Origin: Poriferisodalis sp965198245 | GTDB lineage: Bacteria > Actinomycetota > Acidimicrobiia > Acidimicrobiales > Poriferisodalaceae | Length of the DNA: 64,000 bases | Direction: 5' to 3' | Assembly: GCF_965198245.1 (NCBI RefSeq) | Contig: NZ_OZ240249.1 | Location: 434,001 to 498,000 of the forward strand | Part shown: piece after piece, positions 36,766 to 45,457 of the stretch | How positions within the stretch are numbered: the first letter of the stretch is position 1 | How the letters are laid out: each line of letters opens with the position of its first letter | Notes under the pieces: generated by a model | Told to the model about the DNA's origin: nothing | Seen by the model: the letters and a program-made list of their open reading frames with translations, nothing else | The model's database searches: none | Made by a program: the position numbers and the translations under genes

Positions 36766-37746
36766 GTGACCTTTCCGGCTCGCCGTTTGCGCCGCCTGCG
36801 CCGCACCCCAGCACTGCGCCGCCTCGTCGCCGAGACCACCGTCACCCCCACCGATCTCATCGCTCCGCTGTTCGTGCGCGAGGACGCCACCGAGCCGCAG
36901 CCCATCGTGTCGCTGCCGGGCGTGGTGCAGCACACCCAGGAATCGCTGCGCAAGGAAGTCAACGAGCTGGCGGGCCTCGGCATCAGCGGCGTCATCCTGT
37001 TCGGGCTGCCCGCCCGCAAGGACGCTGTGGGTTCGCAAGCCTGGAACCCCGACGGTGTCGTGCAAGTGGCACTGTCCAACCTGCGAGACGACCACGGTCC
37101 GGAACTGGCGATCATCGCCGACCTGTGCCTCGACGAGTACACCGACCACGGACACTGCGGCGTGCTGACCGACGACGGCGAGGTTGACAACGACGCCACG
37201 CTCGAGCTGTACCAGCGGGTGGCGCTGGCCCAGGCCGAAGCGGGCGCTGACATGGTGGGACCCTCGGGGATGATGGACGGGCAGGTAGGGGCGATCCGCC
37301 AGGCCCTTGACCGCAACGGCCACGAGAACCTGCCGATCATGGCCTACTCGGCGAAGTACGCGTCGGCCGAGTACGGGCCGTTCCGCGACGCCGTCGACGT
37401 GACCATCCGCGGTGGCGGGAACCGCAAGGGCTACCAGCAGGACCCCTCCAACGCCCGCGAGGCCATGGCCGAGATCGAGTTGGATATTGCCGAGGGCGCC
37501 GACATCGTCATGGTGAAACCGGCGCTGGCATACCTCGATGTGATCGCCGCCGCCCGGGCCCGTTTCGACCTGCCGCTGGCGGCGTATCACGTGTCGGGCG
37601 AATACGCGATGCTCAAGGCCGCAGCTGCCAACGGCTGGATCGACGGCGACGCCACTGCGGTCGAGCACCTCACCGCCATCAAGCGAGCCGGCGCCGACAT
37701 CATCCTCACCTACCTCGCACGCGAATTCACCGAGACGCTGCAGTAG
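36766..37746 (+). CDS. hemB: Porphobilinogen synthase (delta-aminolevulinate dehydratase)
   Basis: This 326-residue enzyme joins two 5-aminolevulinate molecules into porphobilinogen in haem and tetrapyrrole synthesis. The GTG start gives the usual N-terminus (RLRRLRRTPALRRLVAET). Active-site lysines are K197 in AYSAKYAS and the Schiff-base K251 in MVKPALAYLD. The metal loop is DLCLDEYTDHGHCG. One of the three Cys of the classic zinc site is Asp, as in many actinobacterial enzymes. Length and all other blocks are normal. Confidence 0.95.
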   Translation: MTFPARRLRRLRRTPALRRLVAETTVTPTDLIAPLFVREDATEPQPIVSLPGVVQHTQESLRKEVNELAGLGISGVILFGLPARKDAVGSQAWNPDGVVQVALSNLRDDHGPELAIIADLCLDEYTDHGHCGVLTDDGEVDNDATLELYQRVALAQAEAGADMVGPSGMMDGQVGAIRQALDRNGHENLPIMAYSAKYASAEYGPFRDAVDVTIRGGGNRKGYQQDPSNAREAMAEIELDIAEGADIVMVKPALAYLDVIAAARARFDLPLAAYHVSGEYAMLKAAAANGWIDGDATAVEHLTAIKRAGADIILTYLAREFTETLQ

Positions 37747-37770
37747 CGACCGGCCCGAACGTCCGCAGGC

Positions 37771-38445
37771 TCAGCGCGCCGGGTGTGTCACCCGCGCCAC
37801 CCCGATGGCGCACAGCGCTCCGATGAACTGCGCCACGATGAACAACGGAGCACTGGCAGGTGCGATGCCGGCGAACGTGTCGGAGAACATGCGGGCCACG
37901 GTCACGGCCGGGTTGGCGAAGCTGGTCGATGAGGTGAAGAAGTAGGCGCCGCCGATGTAGGCGGCCACCGCGAAGGCAACGAACTGCTCCTTGCCCGAGC
38001 GAACCACGCCGATGATCACGATCACCAACCCGAACGTGGCGATGATCTCCGACAGGAACGCCTCAGGACTGATCCGGTCCTGGGTCGACCAGAACACGGC
38101 GTCGAGCTCGAAGATCACGTTGGCCGCGATGGCGCCCAGGATCCCGCCGACGGTCTGCACCACCACGTACAACCCGGCCATCCGGTTGTCCAGGTCGCCT
38201 GCGAGCCGCGCCCACAGCGTCACCGCGGGGTTGAAATGCGCTCCTGACGTCGACCCGAACAGCAGGATCAGGCACGCCAATGCACCCGCAGTCGCGATCG
38301 AGTTTTCCAGCAGCTGCAGCCCGACGTCATTCGGGCTCAGCCGCTCGGCCATGATCCCCGAGCCGACCACGCTCAGCAGCAGGAACCCGGTGCCCACGAA
38401 CTCCGAGGTCAACCGGCTGGCCGTCGTCTGTCGCAGCGCCGTCAC
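37771..38445 (-). CDS. Aquaporin / MIP-family channel
   Basis: This is a 224-residue membrane protein with six predicted helices. Two half-helix motifs are present: SGAHFNPAVTLWARLAGD in the first half and SFANPAVTVARMFSDTFAGI in the second. It should pass water or small neutral solutes. The Phe-Ser-Asp-Thr-Phe-Ala-Gly-Ile end of the second loop is typical of a bacterial group often placed beside arsenic or transport genes, but no ars gene is adjacent here. It is convergent with hemB (24 bases apart). Confidence 0.9.
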   Translation of the reverse strand: MTALRQTTASRLTSEFVGTGFLLLSVVGSGIMAERLSPNDVGLQLLENSIATAGALACLILLFGSTSGAHFNPAVTLWARLAGDLDNRMAGLYVVVQTVGGILGAIAANVIFELDAVFWSTQDRISPEAFLSEIIATFGLVIVIIGVVRSGKEQFVAFAVAAYIGGAYFFTSSTSFANPAVTVARMFSDTFAGIAPASAPLFIVAQFIGALCAIGVARVTHPAR

Positions 38446-38519
38446 CGGGACAGCCTCGCAGCTACGAGCAAACGAGCGTCAACGGCGCGGTGAACTCATG
38501 GGCCCCGTTCGGCTGTCTC

Positions 38520-40739
38520 CTAGTAGAAGCAGAGCGGCGGAACATAGGCGGCGACCGTCGGGGCAGGTCGCGGCGCCGTGTTGCGTTGGGAGCCCGTGTT
38601 GGTGTTGGATCCCGTATTGATGTCGAGTGCCGCGTTGGTGTCGGACTCTGTCTTGCTCTCGGGCGCCGCGTTGGTGTCGGACTCAGTGTCGCTTTCGGGT
38701 GCCGTGTCGCTTGCGACGACAAAGACGTTGTCGTCGAGTTCGTCGTCGATGGGGGTGTTCCGGCGGATGATGTCCGCCAGGGTGGTGCTGCGAACCTCCG
38801 CCAAGAGATCGGCGTTCGCCGTGAAGTAGGCGTCATTCTCGAACCAGAAACGGTCGCCGTCGCGGAGGCGGCGGAACTGGTCGGAGATGACGGCACGGAG
38901 CGTCTCGCCGACCGCTGCTGCGGGCACGTGGTCTTCTGCCAGCGCAGCGGGCCAGAGGTCCAAGTCGCCGACGTCTGCGTAGGCGTCTTCGAGCGCTTGT
39001 TGGACATCTGGGTCCGACGAGATGTCGGCGAAGCTCTCCACTGCAGTCAAGCCGTAGGCGCTGCGCACCGTGTTGTAGTCGCCGACGCCGTGATCGCGAC
39101 CCCGCTGAATATTCAGCGCTACCAGGTCGAAGGCGATGCCGTGTGGCTCGCGCTGGAGGAAGTTCCGGACTTCGTTGATGACCTGCGAGTCGACATCTTG
39201 GGCCTGTTGAGCAGCGAAGCCGCGCAGGACTTCGGAGATGCCATGACCGTTGTAGAACGAAGGGCTGAAGAACGAACTTGCCAGACTGATCTTCTCTGAC
39301 TCCCCGTCGGCGTCAAGGAGATTGAGTTTGGGCGACAGCAAGGTGTGGCCGACCCGGTACGCCGCCGCCGAGAACTCGCTGGCGATAGTCGGATCTACGT
39401 CTGGGTCGTAGCCCGAGTAGGCGTCGAAGGCGTCGGGCCCCAACAGCAACGGCAAGAACTCGCTGAAGGTGATGTTCTGGATCTGAGCGCCGACGATCTT
39501 GCGGGCCAGTTCGTAGGTCTCATCGCCGCTCAGGTCAGGATTCTGGGTGGCGATGATGCCCGCGAGGCGATTGTGCTCGCGGACGAACAGCGTGTGCATC
39601 GCCGTGAGACCGATCTGCTCGTTGACTCGCACATCGCCTGCAACAAAGAGCGTCGGGCGGTGCGCGCCGCCTTCATTGCCGAGACCCTGGTCGTTGTACG
39701 GCAAGAATCGGCCGTCGCTTGACGTCTTGAGCTTGCCCGTGCCGTCGTTGGTGCGCAGAGCGGAAGCTCGAACTCTGTCGGAGCCGTACACCTGCGAGCC
39801 GTCAATGAACGCGGTGATCGCGTTGACCTGCCTTCGAGGATTCTCTGCGTTTGTCCCAGTCTCGGGATCGGAGACCGAGCGGCTGAGACCGATGGTGGCC
39901 TCGCCGGTCCCAAGGGGATCGAACACCGGGTCGTCCGCAGGGACAGCGATCGGGAGCGGCTCAGCGGTGTTGTCGAGGCTCAGCGTGATGTCGTGGTCCA
40001 GGAACTGGCCCCACTGCCACACGATGTCGCTGGCCTGTGAAAAGTTCGGCACCGAGGTGTGCTGGGCGAACACGAGGTTGCTGATGGTGCGAGCGTTCGG
40101 TCGCGATGTCGTCGGCGTCGACACACCGTCGGCGTAGGAATTGGATGCCTTCTTGAGAAGAGTCGTGCCCGCCATTCCCCACGTGGGGTTGACCAGGTTG
40201 TTTCGCCGGCCATCCAGTGCCCGCGGCTCGAGATTCTCGGGAAGCTCGTTAAGGCTGAGAGCAACGATGTCGCCGCTCTCCCAGTCGGCATCGACGTCGG
40301 GCCATGTGAATTCGCCAGCGTCGACGCTTCCGTCCGCGAGGTTGAACCCCACATCGCCGATCTGCAGCCGCAACGAGCCGGATCCCTCTGGAAGCTCAGG
40401 ATCGAAGCTCATGCTCACGCTTGCGGTGCCCGAGTCCGATCCCGGCTGGACAAGCAAGACGCTCGTCACCGCGTAGTCCGTTTCCCCCCACGAGAAATCG
40501 GTATCGGTGAGTGAGCCGCCCACGGTCTCGCTGTACCCGACGGAATCTCCGTCGCCTCCCACCGTCAGATCGGCTTCCCACAGCACGCTGCCCCCGGTGG
40601 TCACCCACTGCGGGGTGGTGCTGTCCTGCGAGTCGGCGCTGAGAGCCAGGCTGTGCGGAGGTGGCGCTGCCAGTGTGAGCAGGACGGCCAAGCCCGCGGC
40701 CAACACCAGGAGGCGACGTAAGGGGACTGTGTCTCGCAC
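38520..40739 (-). CDS. Secreted animal-type haem peroxidase
   Basis: This is a 739-residue protein. GTG 40739 is preferred: GAGGAG lies 10 bases upstream and it leads into a signal peptide (LRRLLVLAAGLAVLLTLAA). The first 200 residues are a beta-rich domain (TGGSVLWEADLTVGG). The peroxidase domain begins NLVNPTWGMAGTTLL. The distal His is in WGQFLDHDITLSL, the proximal His in AAYRVGHTLLSP, and the NIQRGRDHG block is intact, so haem binding and activity are likely. The tail is a repetitive Asp/Ser/Thr/Asn-rich linker (ESDTESDTNAAPES) ending VPPLCFY. Known relatives oxidise halides or phenols and defend or crosslink. Confidence 0.88.
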   Translation of the reverse strand: MRDTVPLRRLLVLAAGLAVLLTLAAPPPHSLALSADSQDSTTPQWVTTGGSVLWEADLTVGGDGDSVGYSETVGGSLTDTDFSWGETDYAVTSVLLVQPGSDSGTASVSMSFDPELPEGSGSLRLQIGDVGFNLADGSVDAGEFTWPDVDADWESGDIVALSLNELPENLEPRALDGRRNNLVNPTWGMAGTTLLKKASNSYADGVSTPTTSRPNARTISNLVFAQHTSVPNFSQASDIVWQWGQFLDHDITLSLDNTAEPLPIAVPADDPVFDPLGTGEATIGLSRSVSDPETGTNAENPRRQVNAITAFIDGSQVYGSDRVRASALRTNDGTGKLKTSSDGRFLPYNDQGLGNEGGAHRPTLFVAGDVRVNEQIGLTAMHTLFVREHNRLAGIIATQNPDLSGDETYELARKIVGAQIQNITFSEFLPLLLGPDAFDAYSGYDPDVDPTIASEFSAAAYRVGHTLLSPKLNLLDADGESEKISLASSFFSPSFYNGHGISEVLRGFAAQQAQDVDSQVINEVRNFLQREPHGIAFDLVALNIQRGRDHGVGDYNTVRSAYGLTAVESFADISSDPDVQQALEDAYADVGDLDLWPAALAEDHVPAAAVGETLRAVISDQFRRLRDGDRFWFENDAYFTANADLLAEVRSTTLADIIRRNTPIDDELDDNVFVVASDTAPESDTESDTNAAPESKTESDTNAALDINTGSNTNTGSQRNTAPRPAPTVAAYVPPLCFY

Positions 40740-40907
40740 GGGGGCGGCGCTCCTCAAAATGGAGGGCCGTAGCCCAGGTTGGTGGTGGTGGTCTTCAACG
40801 TGATCAGCCTCCGCCGCAGCGGGGTTGCGAATTCCCCAAGCTGCAATCGAAGGCTGAGCGGCGCACGCTAACGGTGCCTTCGTGCAGCGGGACCGATACC
40901 GCGCTGA

Positions 40908-41159
40908 GGGTTTACCAATAGAACTCTGAGGAATCCGAAGGCTGACTTGCTCATTCAATGGTTGAGCGTGCTTGAGCGATCAACGCCGTTGCCGCACCGT
41001 GACGACCCCTTGGGCCGCTTGGCGGCACGAGGGCTCATCACCCGGAGCGCAAAGGGATTGTCAGCTGCAATCGAGGATCTTCCACCGCTGCCGGCTGCGC
41101 CTGCAGGCGAGCCAGCGTTTAGCGAGCGTCTCGAAGAGTTGCGCCGAGATGAACGGTGA
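40908..41159 (+). pseudogene. Antitoxin remnant (VapB/Phd-type C-terminal half)
   Basis: The frame is open from 40908 to 41159. It encodes DPLGRLAARGLITRSAKG and, at the end, FSERLEELRRDER, which matches the toxin-binding end of Phd/VapB-type antitoxins (DPL..L...G...P......SE.L.ELR.DER). The DNA-binding N-terminal half is absent, and only a weak TTG (40947) could start it. It overlaps the following PIN gene, as in intact modules. It is probably 5'-truncated. Confidence 0.5.
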
Positions 41160-41430
41160 GGATTGGGTCCTCGACGCGTCGGCCTTCGTCAAACTGATCA
41201 GGACCGAAGCAGAATCCGATGCTCTGCGCCGATGGCCATCACAGCGGCACCTGGTATCAAGCGCCTTGTTGCGCACCGAGGCCAAACGAGCGGTCGCTGA
41301 GGAAGACGTAGAGGCGCGTCGTCGCTGCGAACGCTTGCTGGCCGAGACGCACTTGGTCGAGCTCACCACAGCGATGCTCGATGCGGCCTGCCGGATCCCC
41401 GGTCGCAACCTGCGAATACAAGGTGGATGA
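41149..41430 (+). pseudogene. PIN-domain (VapC-like) toxin, C-terminally truncated
   Basis: ATG 41149 overlaps the antitoxin remnant by 11 bases. The 93 residues begin EDWVLDASAFVKLIRTEAES, with the first PIN Asp and the usual Leu-Val pattern, and include SSALLRTEAKRAV with the conserved Glu. The frame stops after MLDAACRIPGRNLR. Normal PIN toxins continue about 35 residues more, with the LRSLDA.HLA and TYD segments that carry the remaining acidic residues. The nuclease is therefore probably dead. The break lies where the opposite-strand gene begins to overlap. Confidence 0.6.
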
Positions 41431-41640
41431 AGCTTCCAGAGCGCTATTGACCGCTCGACGCACCCACGAGGACACCGAACGATCCTCAGCCGCTGCCGCT
41501 GCCTTCACCTGTTCGAGCACCTGTGGAGAAAAGCGCACGGCTACAGGGTCGGACAGTGTCGCCGTGCGTCGCTGTGGCGGCCCCTGGGGCACCTGATTCT
41601 CCGGTCGGGCATAGAACTGGTACTCCTCGGCGGGAGTCAT
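41257..41640 (-). CDS. Ribbon-helix-helix (CopG-like) antitoxin-type protein
   Basis: The frame is 127 residues long. The first 75 residues are credible: MTPAEEYQFYARPENQVPQG, then PVAVRFSPQVLEQVKAAAAA and DRSVSSWVRRAVNSALE, which is the beta strand plus two helices of an RHH DNA-binding fold. The rest runs antisense through the PIN remnant and looks like read-through. Its ATG overlaps by ATGA the stop of a 33-codon upstream frame. It was probably the second gene of a toxin-antitoxin pair; the 3' end may have been replaced at the junction near 41410-41430. Confidence 0.5.
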   Translation of the reverse strand: MTPAEEYQFYARPENQVPQGPPQRRTATLSDPVAVRFSPQVLEQVKAAAAAEDRSVSSWVRRAVNSALEASSTLYSQVATGDPAGRIEHRCGELDQVRLGQQAFAATTRLYVFLSDRSFGLGAQQGA

Positions 41641-41738
41641 GGCTTCAGCGTTCCGTGCTTGAACAAGTGCGGCAGTTGATCAGTGATTTCGAACGGATCA
41701 TCGTTGTCGAGTAGGTCCAAGTCGAGCAAGTGCTCCAC
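41637..41738 (-). pseudogene. Short acidic frame coupled to the RHH gene, possible toxin remnant
   Basis: GTG 41738 opens 33 codons (LLDLDLLDNDDPFEITDQLP then HLFKHGTLKP). The stop overlaps the ATG of the RHH gene (ATGA), a normal arrangement for toxin-antitoxin pairs. It is far too short for a toxin, so I read it as a shortened toxin gene or a leader peptide. It is not recognised with certainty. Confidence 0.35.
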
Positions 41739-41795
41739 TGAGCTGACTGTTTTACAAACGAGTACAGGCCTCAAGCCGTTTGAACGGCGCCCAGC

Positions 41796-42971
41796 TCAGT
41801 GCTCGCGCAAATCGAAGGCGATCTTGGTCGAGCCGCGGGAACCAGCACTCGCGGCGTGCTCCAGCGCAGCCCGGTATTCCTCCAGCGGGTACAGCTCGGA
41901 GACCAGCCGGCCCAGGTCGCTGTCGCGCACCAGCTTGATCGCAGCCTCGAAAGTGTGACCCCCGTCCAGCGACGGCTCGGTGCCGTAGCAGTAGGCCCCC
42001 ACCATCTCGGTCTCGCGGTGCCACAGCGCCGACAAGTTCAGCTCCACCGAAGCCGGCATGCCCAGCACCACCACCCGACCCCGCGGTCGGGTGATCGCAA
42101 TGGCATCGGTCAGCGACGACGACGAGGCCACCGCGTCGATCGTCACGTGCGTCCCAGAGCCCAGCGTCTCACCGATCACCCTGGTGCCAGCGGCCCGGCG
42201 CACGGCCCGCCCCAGCTCGTCGGGCGACACCGCCAGGTCGGCCCCTAGCTCACGCGCCAGCCGGCGCTGATGGCTGTAGCGAGCGCCCACCACGATCGCC
42301 GCCACGCCGGTCAGCTGCCGCAGCGCGGCCACCGCAACCAGACCCATCGTGCCGGCACCGATCACGGCCGCCGTCCCGCCCTCGGTCACTCCCGACCGCA
42401 GCGCAGCATGAACGCCCGCAGCGGTCGGCTCGATCATCACCGCCGCCTCGTCCGACAGTTCCGCAGGTTCCAGCGAACCAAGCGAATGCAGCTGCGACTG
42501 GTGTGCGGCGAACGTCTCGGACCAGCCGCCGCCCGTCGACGCGCACGAACCTGTCTGCAACCCGGCTTCGATGTCGCCGCCGATGAGGTGGCCGTAGTCG
42601 TTGCCGTCGGCAGGCGCCGCATCGGGCCACGGCGGTGCAACACCGTGAGCTTCAGGCCCCAGCACCGGTTCCAGCACCACCCGGGTGCCGTCGTCGATGT
42701 GACCCACCACTTCATGGCCTGGCACGAACGGGAACGACACCAGCGACTCGAAATAGCGCGACACCTTCCCGTCCACCGTCGCAAGATCCGAACCGCAGAT
42801 GCCTGACAGCGCCGTGCGCACGTACTGCCAGTCACCGCCGGGCAATTCCGGGGGATCCATCTCGGTCAAACTCAGCGGACCAACGCCCGCACCCGAGCCA
42901 GGCTTCAGCTTGCCCGCCGCCATGGCCGCCGCGAACCGCAGCTCCTTGCGCTCGAAGACCAGTGCCTGCAC
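41796..42971 (-). CDS. Zinc-type alcohol dehydrogenase (MDR superfamily)
   Basis: This is a 391-residue medium-chain dehydrogenase. Catalytic zinc motifs are GICGSDLATVDG (Cys) and PGHEVVGHI (His-Glu). The cofactor fold is VIGAGTMGLVAVAAL. The region that usually holds four structural-zinc Cys has few Cys here (CASTGGGWSET), so the structural zinc may be absent. It begins 17 bases downstream of the thrS stop and may be on the same transcript. The substrate is unknown. Confidence 0.87.
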   Translation of the reverse strand: MQALVFERKELRFAAAMAAGKLKPGSGAGVGPLSLTEMDPPELPGGDWQYVRTALSGICGSDLATVDGKVSRYFESLVSFPFVPGHEVVGHIDDGTRVVLEPVLGPEAHGVAPPWPDAAPADGNDYGHLIGGDIEAGLQTGSCASTGGGWSETFAAHQSQLHSLGSLEPAELSDEAAVMIEPTAAGVHAALRSGVTEGGTAAVIGAGTMGLVAVAALRQLTGVAAIVVGARYSHQRRLARELGADLAVSPDELGRAVRRAAGTRVIGETLGSGTHVTIDAVASSSSLTDAIAITRPRGRVVVLGMPASVELNLSALWHRETEMVGAYCYGTEPSLDGGHTFEAAIKLVRDSDLGRLVSELYPLEEYRAALEHAASAGSRGSTKIAFDLREH

Positions 42972-42988
42972 CTCAGCCCGCCCGAGCC

Positions 42989-45010
42989 TCAGCCACCGGC
43001 CGCAGCGGCCGCCGAACTCACATCAGCAGCCTTGCGCTCCACCACGTCGGCCAGCTTCGCGACAAACTCGCCCAGCGGCACATCGCGCCGCACCGGCTGG
43101 CCACGCGGATTCACGCCCACTGTGCCCGCCGCCACATCGTCGTCACCAACCACCAGCACATACGGCACTTTCTCCAGCTTCGCCCGACGAATCCGCGCCC
43201 CCAACGGATCGTCCGCCGGCACCATCTCGGCCCGGAATCCGGCTTCACCCAGCTGCGCGACCACCTCCGAGGCAAACGCATCGTGGTCCGCCCGCACGCC
43301 CAGCACCACTGCCTGCACCGGCGACAGCCACGGCGGGAACGCACCCCCGTAGTGCTCCACCATCACACCGAAGAACCGCTCGATTGCGCCGAAGAGCGCC
43401 CGGTGGATCATGATCGGCCGGTGGAGTTCACCGTCGGCGCCGGTGTATCGCAGATCGAAACGTTCCGGCAGGTTGAAATCGAGCTGAATCGTCGACAGCT
43501 GCCATGACCGCCCGATGGCGTCCAGCACGTCGATGTCAATCTTCGGCCCGTAGAACGCCGCCTCTCCCTCGGCCTCGACATAGTCGTGGCCGCGCCGGTC
43601 CAAGGCCTCCCGCAGCGCTGCCGTCGCCCGATCCCAGCCCTCGTCGGTGCCCACGAACTTGTCGGGATCCTGCGTCGACAGCTTGAAGGTGAAATCCTCG
43701 AAGCCGAACGCGCCGAAGACCGACAGCACGAAATCCAGCAACCGTTCGATCTCGTCGCCCAAATGCTCGGGCGCCATGTACAGGTGGCTGTCGTCCTGGG
43801 TGAATCCACGAATCCGCATCAGCCCGTGCAGCGTCCCCGACCGCTCGTAGCGATACACGGTGCCCAGCTCGAACAGCCGCAGCGGCAGCTCCCGGTACGA
43901 ACGTTGGCGTTGCCCGAAGATCAAGCAGTGCATCGGGCAGTTCATCGGTTTGGGGTAGTAGGCGCCGTTGTCCATCTCCATCGGCGGATACATGCCCTCG
44001 GCGTAGAAGTCCAGGTGCCCGGAGGTCTCGAATAGCCGGGCGTGGGCCAAGTGCGGCGTGTACACGAACTCGTAGCCGCCCGCTTCGTGCCGATCCCGGC
44101 TGTAGTCCTCCATGATCTTGCGGATCACCGAGCCCTTGGGATGCCACACGGCCAGCCCGCCGCCCAGCTCGGGGGGGAAGCTCAGCAGATCCAGCTCGGT
44201 CACGAGCCGCCGATGGTCACGCTTGGCGGCTTCTTCCAGCCGTTCCAAGTGAGCAGCCAGCTCACCAGCAGAGCCCCACGCTGTGCCGTAGATGCGCTGC
44301 AGCATCTGGCGGTTCTCGTCACCCCGCCAGTACGCGCCCGCTACCCGCATCAGCTTGAAGTGGCCGAGCCGTCCGGTGTCGGGCACGTGCGGGCCGCGGC
44401 ACAGGTCCACGAACTCGTCGGTGTTGCGGTAGGTGGTGATCACCCCGCCCTGGGGCCCAGAGGTCGGGTCGTCGGCCTCGCCGTCGAGGATCTCGATCTT
44501 GTAGGGGTGCTGGGCGAACAGCTCATCGGCAGCGGCCCGGTCCACCTCGGCGCGAATGAAGGGCTGGCGCGCCGCCACGATGGCACGCATCTCAGCCTCG
44601 ATCGCTTCGAGGTCGTCGTCGGAGAATGTCCGCGGCCGGCCAACCTCGTCGACACCCAGGTCGAAGTCGTAGTAGAAGCCGTCGGCAATCGGCGGCCCGA
44701 TCGAGAACGTCGCGCCCGGGTAGAGCCGCAGCACCGCCTGGGCCAGCACATGCGCGGTGGAGTGGCGCAGCACCTCAAGTCCGTCGTCGGAGGACGGGAA
44801 CACCAGCGACACCGAAGCACCATCAGGCAAGGGCCGGTTCAGATCAAGCTGCTCGCCGTCGGCGACCGCGATCAGCGCATCCTTCGCAGCCCGCCGCCCC
44901 AGTGACGCGGCGAGATCAGCACCAGTGGCACCGCCGGGAAGTTCGTGGGATTGCCCGTCGGGCAGCACCACGGTGATCGCTGCGGAGGGGGCCTCGCTGC
45001 CGGCGCTCAT
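42989..45010 (-). CDS. thrS: Threonyl-tRNA synthetase
   Basis: This is a 673-residue class II synthetase that charges tRNA-Thr. Domains in order are TGS (ITVVLPDGQSHELPGG), the editing/SAD domain (HSTAHVLAQAVLRLYPG; the second zinc-like motif CRGPHVPDTG), the catalytic core with MNCPMHCLIFG (zinc Cys), motif 2 RIRGFTQDDSHLYM and motif 3, and the anticodon-binding domain (AVVLGVRADHDAFASEVVAQ). ATG 45010 is the first possible start after an in-frame stop. No Shine-Dalgarno precedes it; a 15-bp tandem repeat occupies that position. Confidence 0.95.
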   Translation of the reverse strand: MSAGSEAPSAAITVVLPDGQSHELPGGATGADLAASLGRRAAKDALIAVADGEQLDLNRPLPDGASVSLVFPSSDDGLEVLRHSTAHVLAQAVLRLYPGATFSIGPPIADGFYYDFDLGVDEVGRPRTFSDDDLEAIEAEMRAIVAARQPFIRAEVDRAAADELFAQHPYKIEILDGEADDPTSGPQGGVITTYRNTDEFVDLCRGPHVPDTGRLGHFKLMRVAGAYWRGDENRQMLQRIYGTAWGSAGELAAHLERLEEAAKRDHRRLVTELDLLSFPPELGGGLAVWHPKGSVIRKIMEDYSRDRHEAGGYEFVYTPHLAHARLFETSGHLDFYAEGMYPPMEMDNGAYYPKPMNCPMHCLIFGQRQRSYRELPLRLFELGTVYRYERSGTLHGLMRIRGFTQDDSHLYMAPEHLGDEIERLLDFVLSVFGAFGFEDFTFKLSTQDPDKFVGTDEGWDRATAALREALDRRGHDYVEAEGEAAFYGPKIDIDVLDAIGRSWQLSTIQLDFNLPERFDLRYTGADGELHRPIMIHRALFGAIERFFGVMVEHYGGAFPPWLSPVQAVVLGVRADHDAFASEVVAQLGEAGFRAEMVPADDPLGARIRRAKLEKVPYVLVVGDDDVAAGTVGVNPRGQPVRRDVPLGEFVAKLADVVERKAADVSSAAAAAGG

Positions 45011-45013
45011 TGG

Positions 45014-45088
45014 ACTGGGCTCACTGGGACTGGGCTCACTGGGACTGGGCTCACTGGGACTGGGCTCACTGGAACTGGGCTCACTGGA
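45014..45088. repeat. Five tandem copies of a 15-bp unit in the thrS leader
   Basis: Units start at 45014, 45029, 45044, 45059 and 45074. The plus-strand unit is ACTGGGCTCACTGGG, with the last base changed in the final two. On the thrS strand the array ends 3 bases before ATG 45010, replacing the usual ribosome site. A perfect multiple of 15 suggests slippage and possible copy-number variation between strains. Confidence 0.95.
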
Positions 45089-45122
45089 CCAGCCTCATCG
45101 GGCAGGCAACACGGGGCTGCGG

Positions 45123-45302
45123 CTAGCCCCCGCCCCCGCCGGAGAACACGATGTTGATCAGGACGATCAGGAAGAGCAACCCACCAAGCACCCAGAGCTT
45201 GTCCGCGAACTGGAAGCTCTTGAACTTCGCGAACGGGACCATCATCTTCGACGGATCCTGGAGCGACGTTTCGTCGACCTTGCGGGTATCGGCGTCGCTC
45301 AT
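45123..45302 (-). CDS. Small single-span membrane protein
   Basis: This is a 59-residue protein starting at ATG 45302, which has AGGAGAG just upstream; a longer frame to 45359 lacks a ribosome site. The N-terminal half is charged (DADTRKVDETSLQDPSKMM). It then has FKSFQFADKLW and one hydrophobic helix (VLGGLLFLIVLINIVF) ending in five Gly. It sits between dnaE and thrS on the same strand. I do not recognise the family; a small membrane anchor or regulator is possible. Confidence 0.65.
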   Translation of the reverse strand: MSDADTRKVDETSLQDPSKMMVPFAKFKSFQFADKLWVLGGLLFLIVLINIVFSGGGGG

Positions 45303-45457
45303 GAGCTCTCCTGAAGAAACTGTTGGGCGGCCGATGCCGCGGTCGGGGGCAGGCCGCAAGCGCAGCCACCGGGCAAGGCTAGTGGTCTGACTTCGTCATG
45401 GCTGAGGGATTTTGCCGAGTGGATCTAGCCCTCAGCAGGTCTGGCTGGCTGTGCCGG

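Noticed and set aside
36760..37668. Long minus-strand frame through hemB
   Set aside because: hemB is a clear match on the plus strand; the antisense frame has no recognisable domain beyond 36759 and is a GC-rich codon shadow.
45014..45088. Possible CRISPR array
   Set aside because: The 15-bp units are contiguous without unique spacers, so this is a simple tandem repeat.
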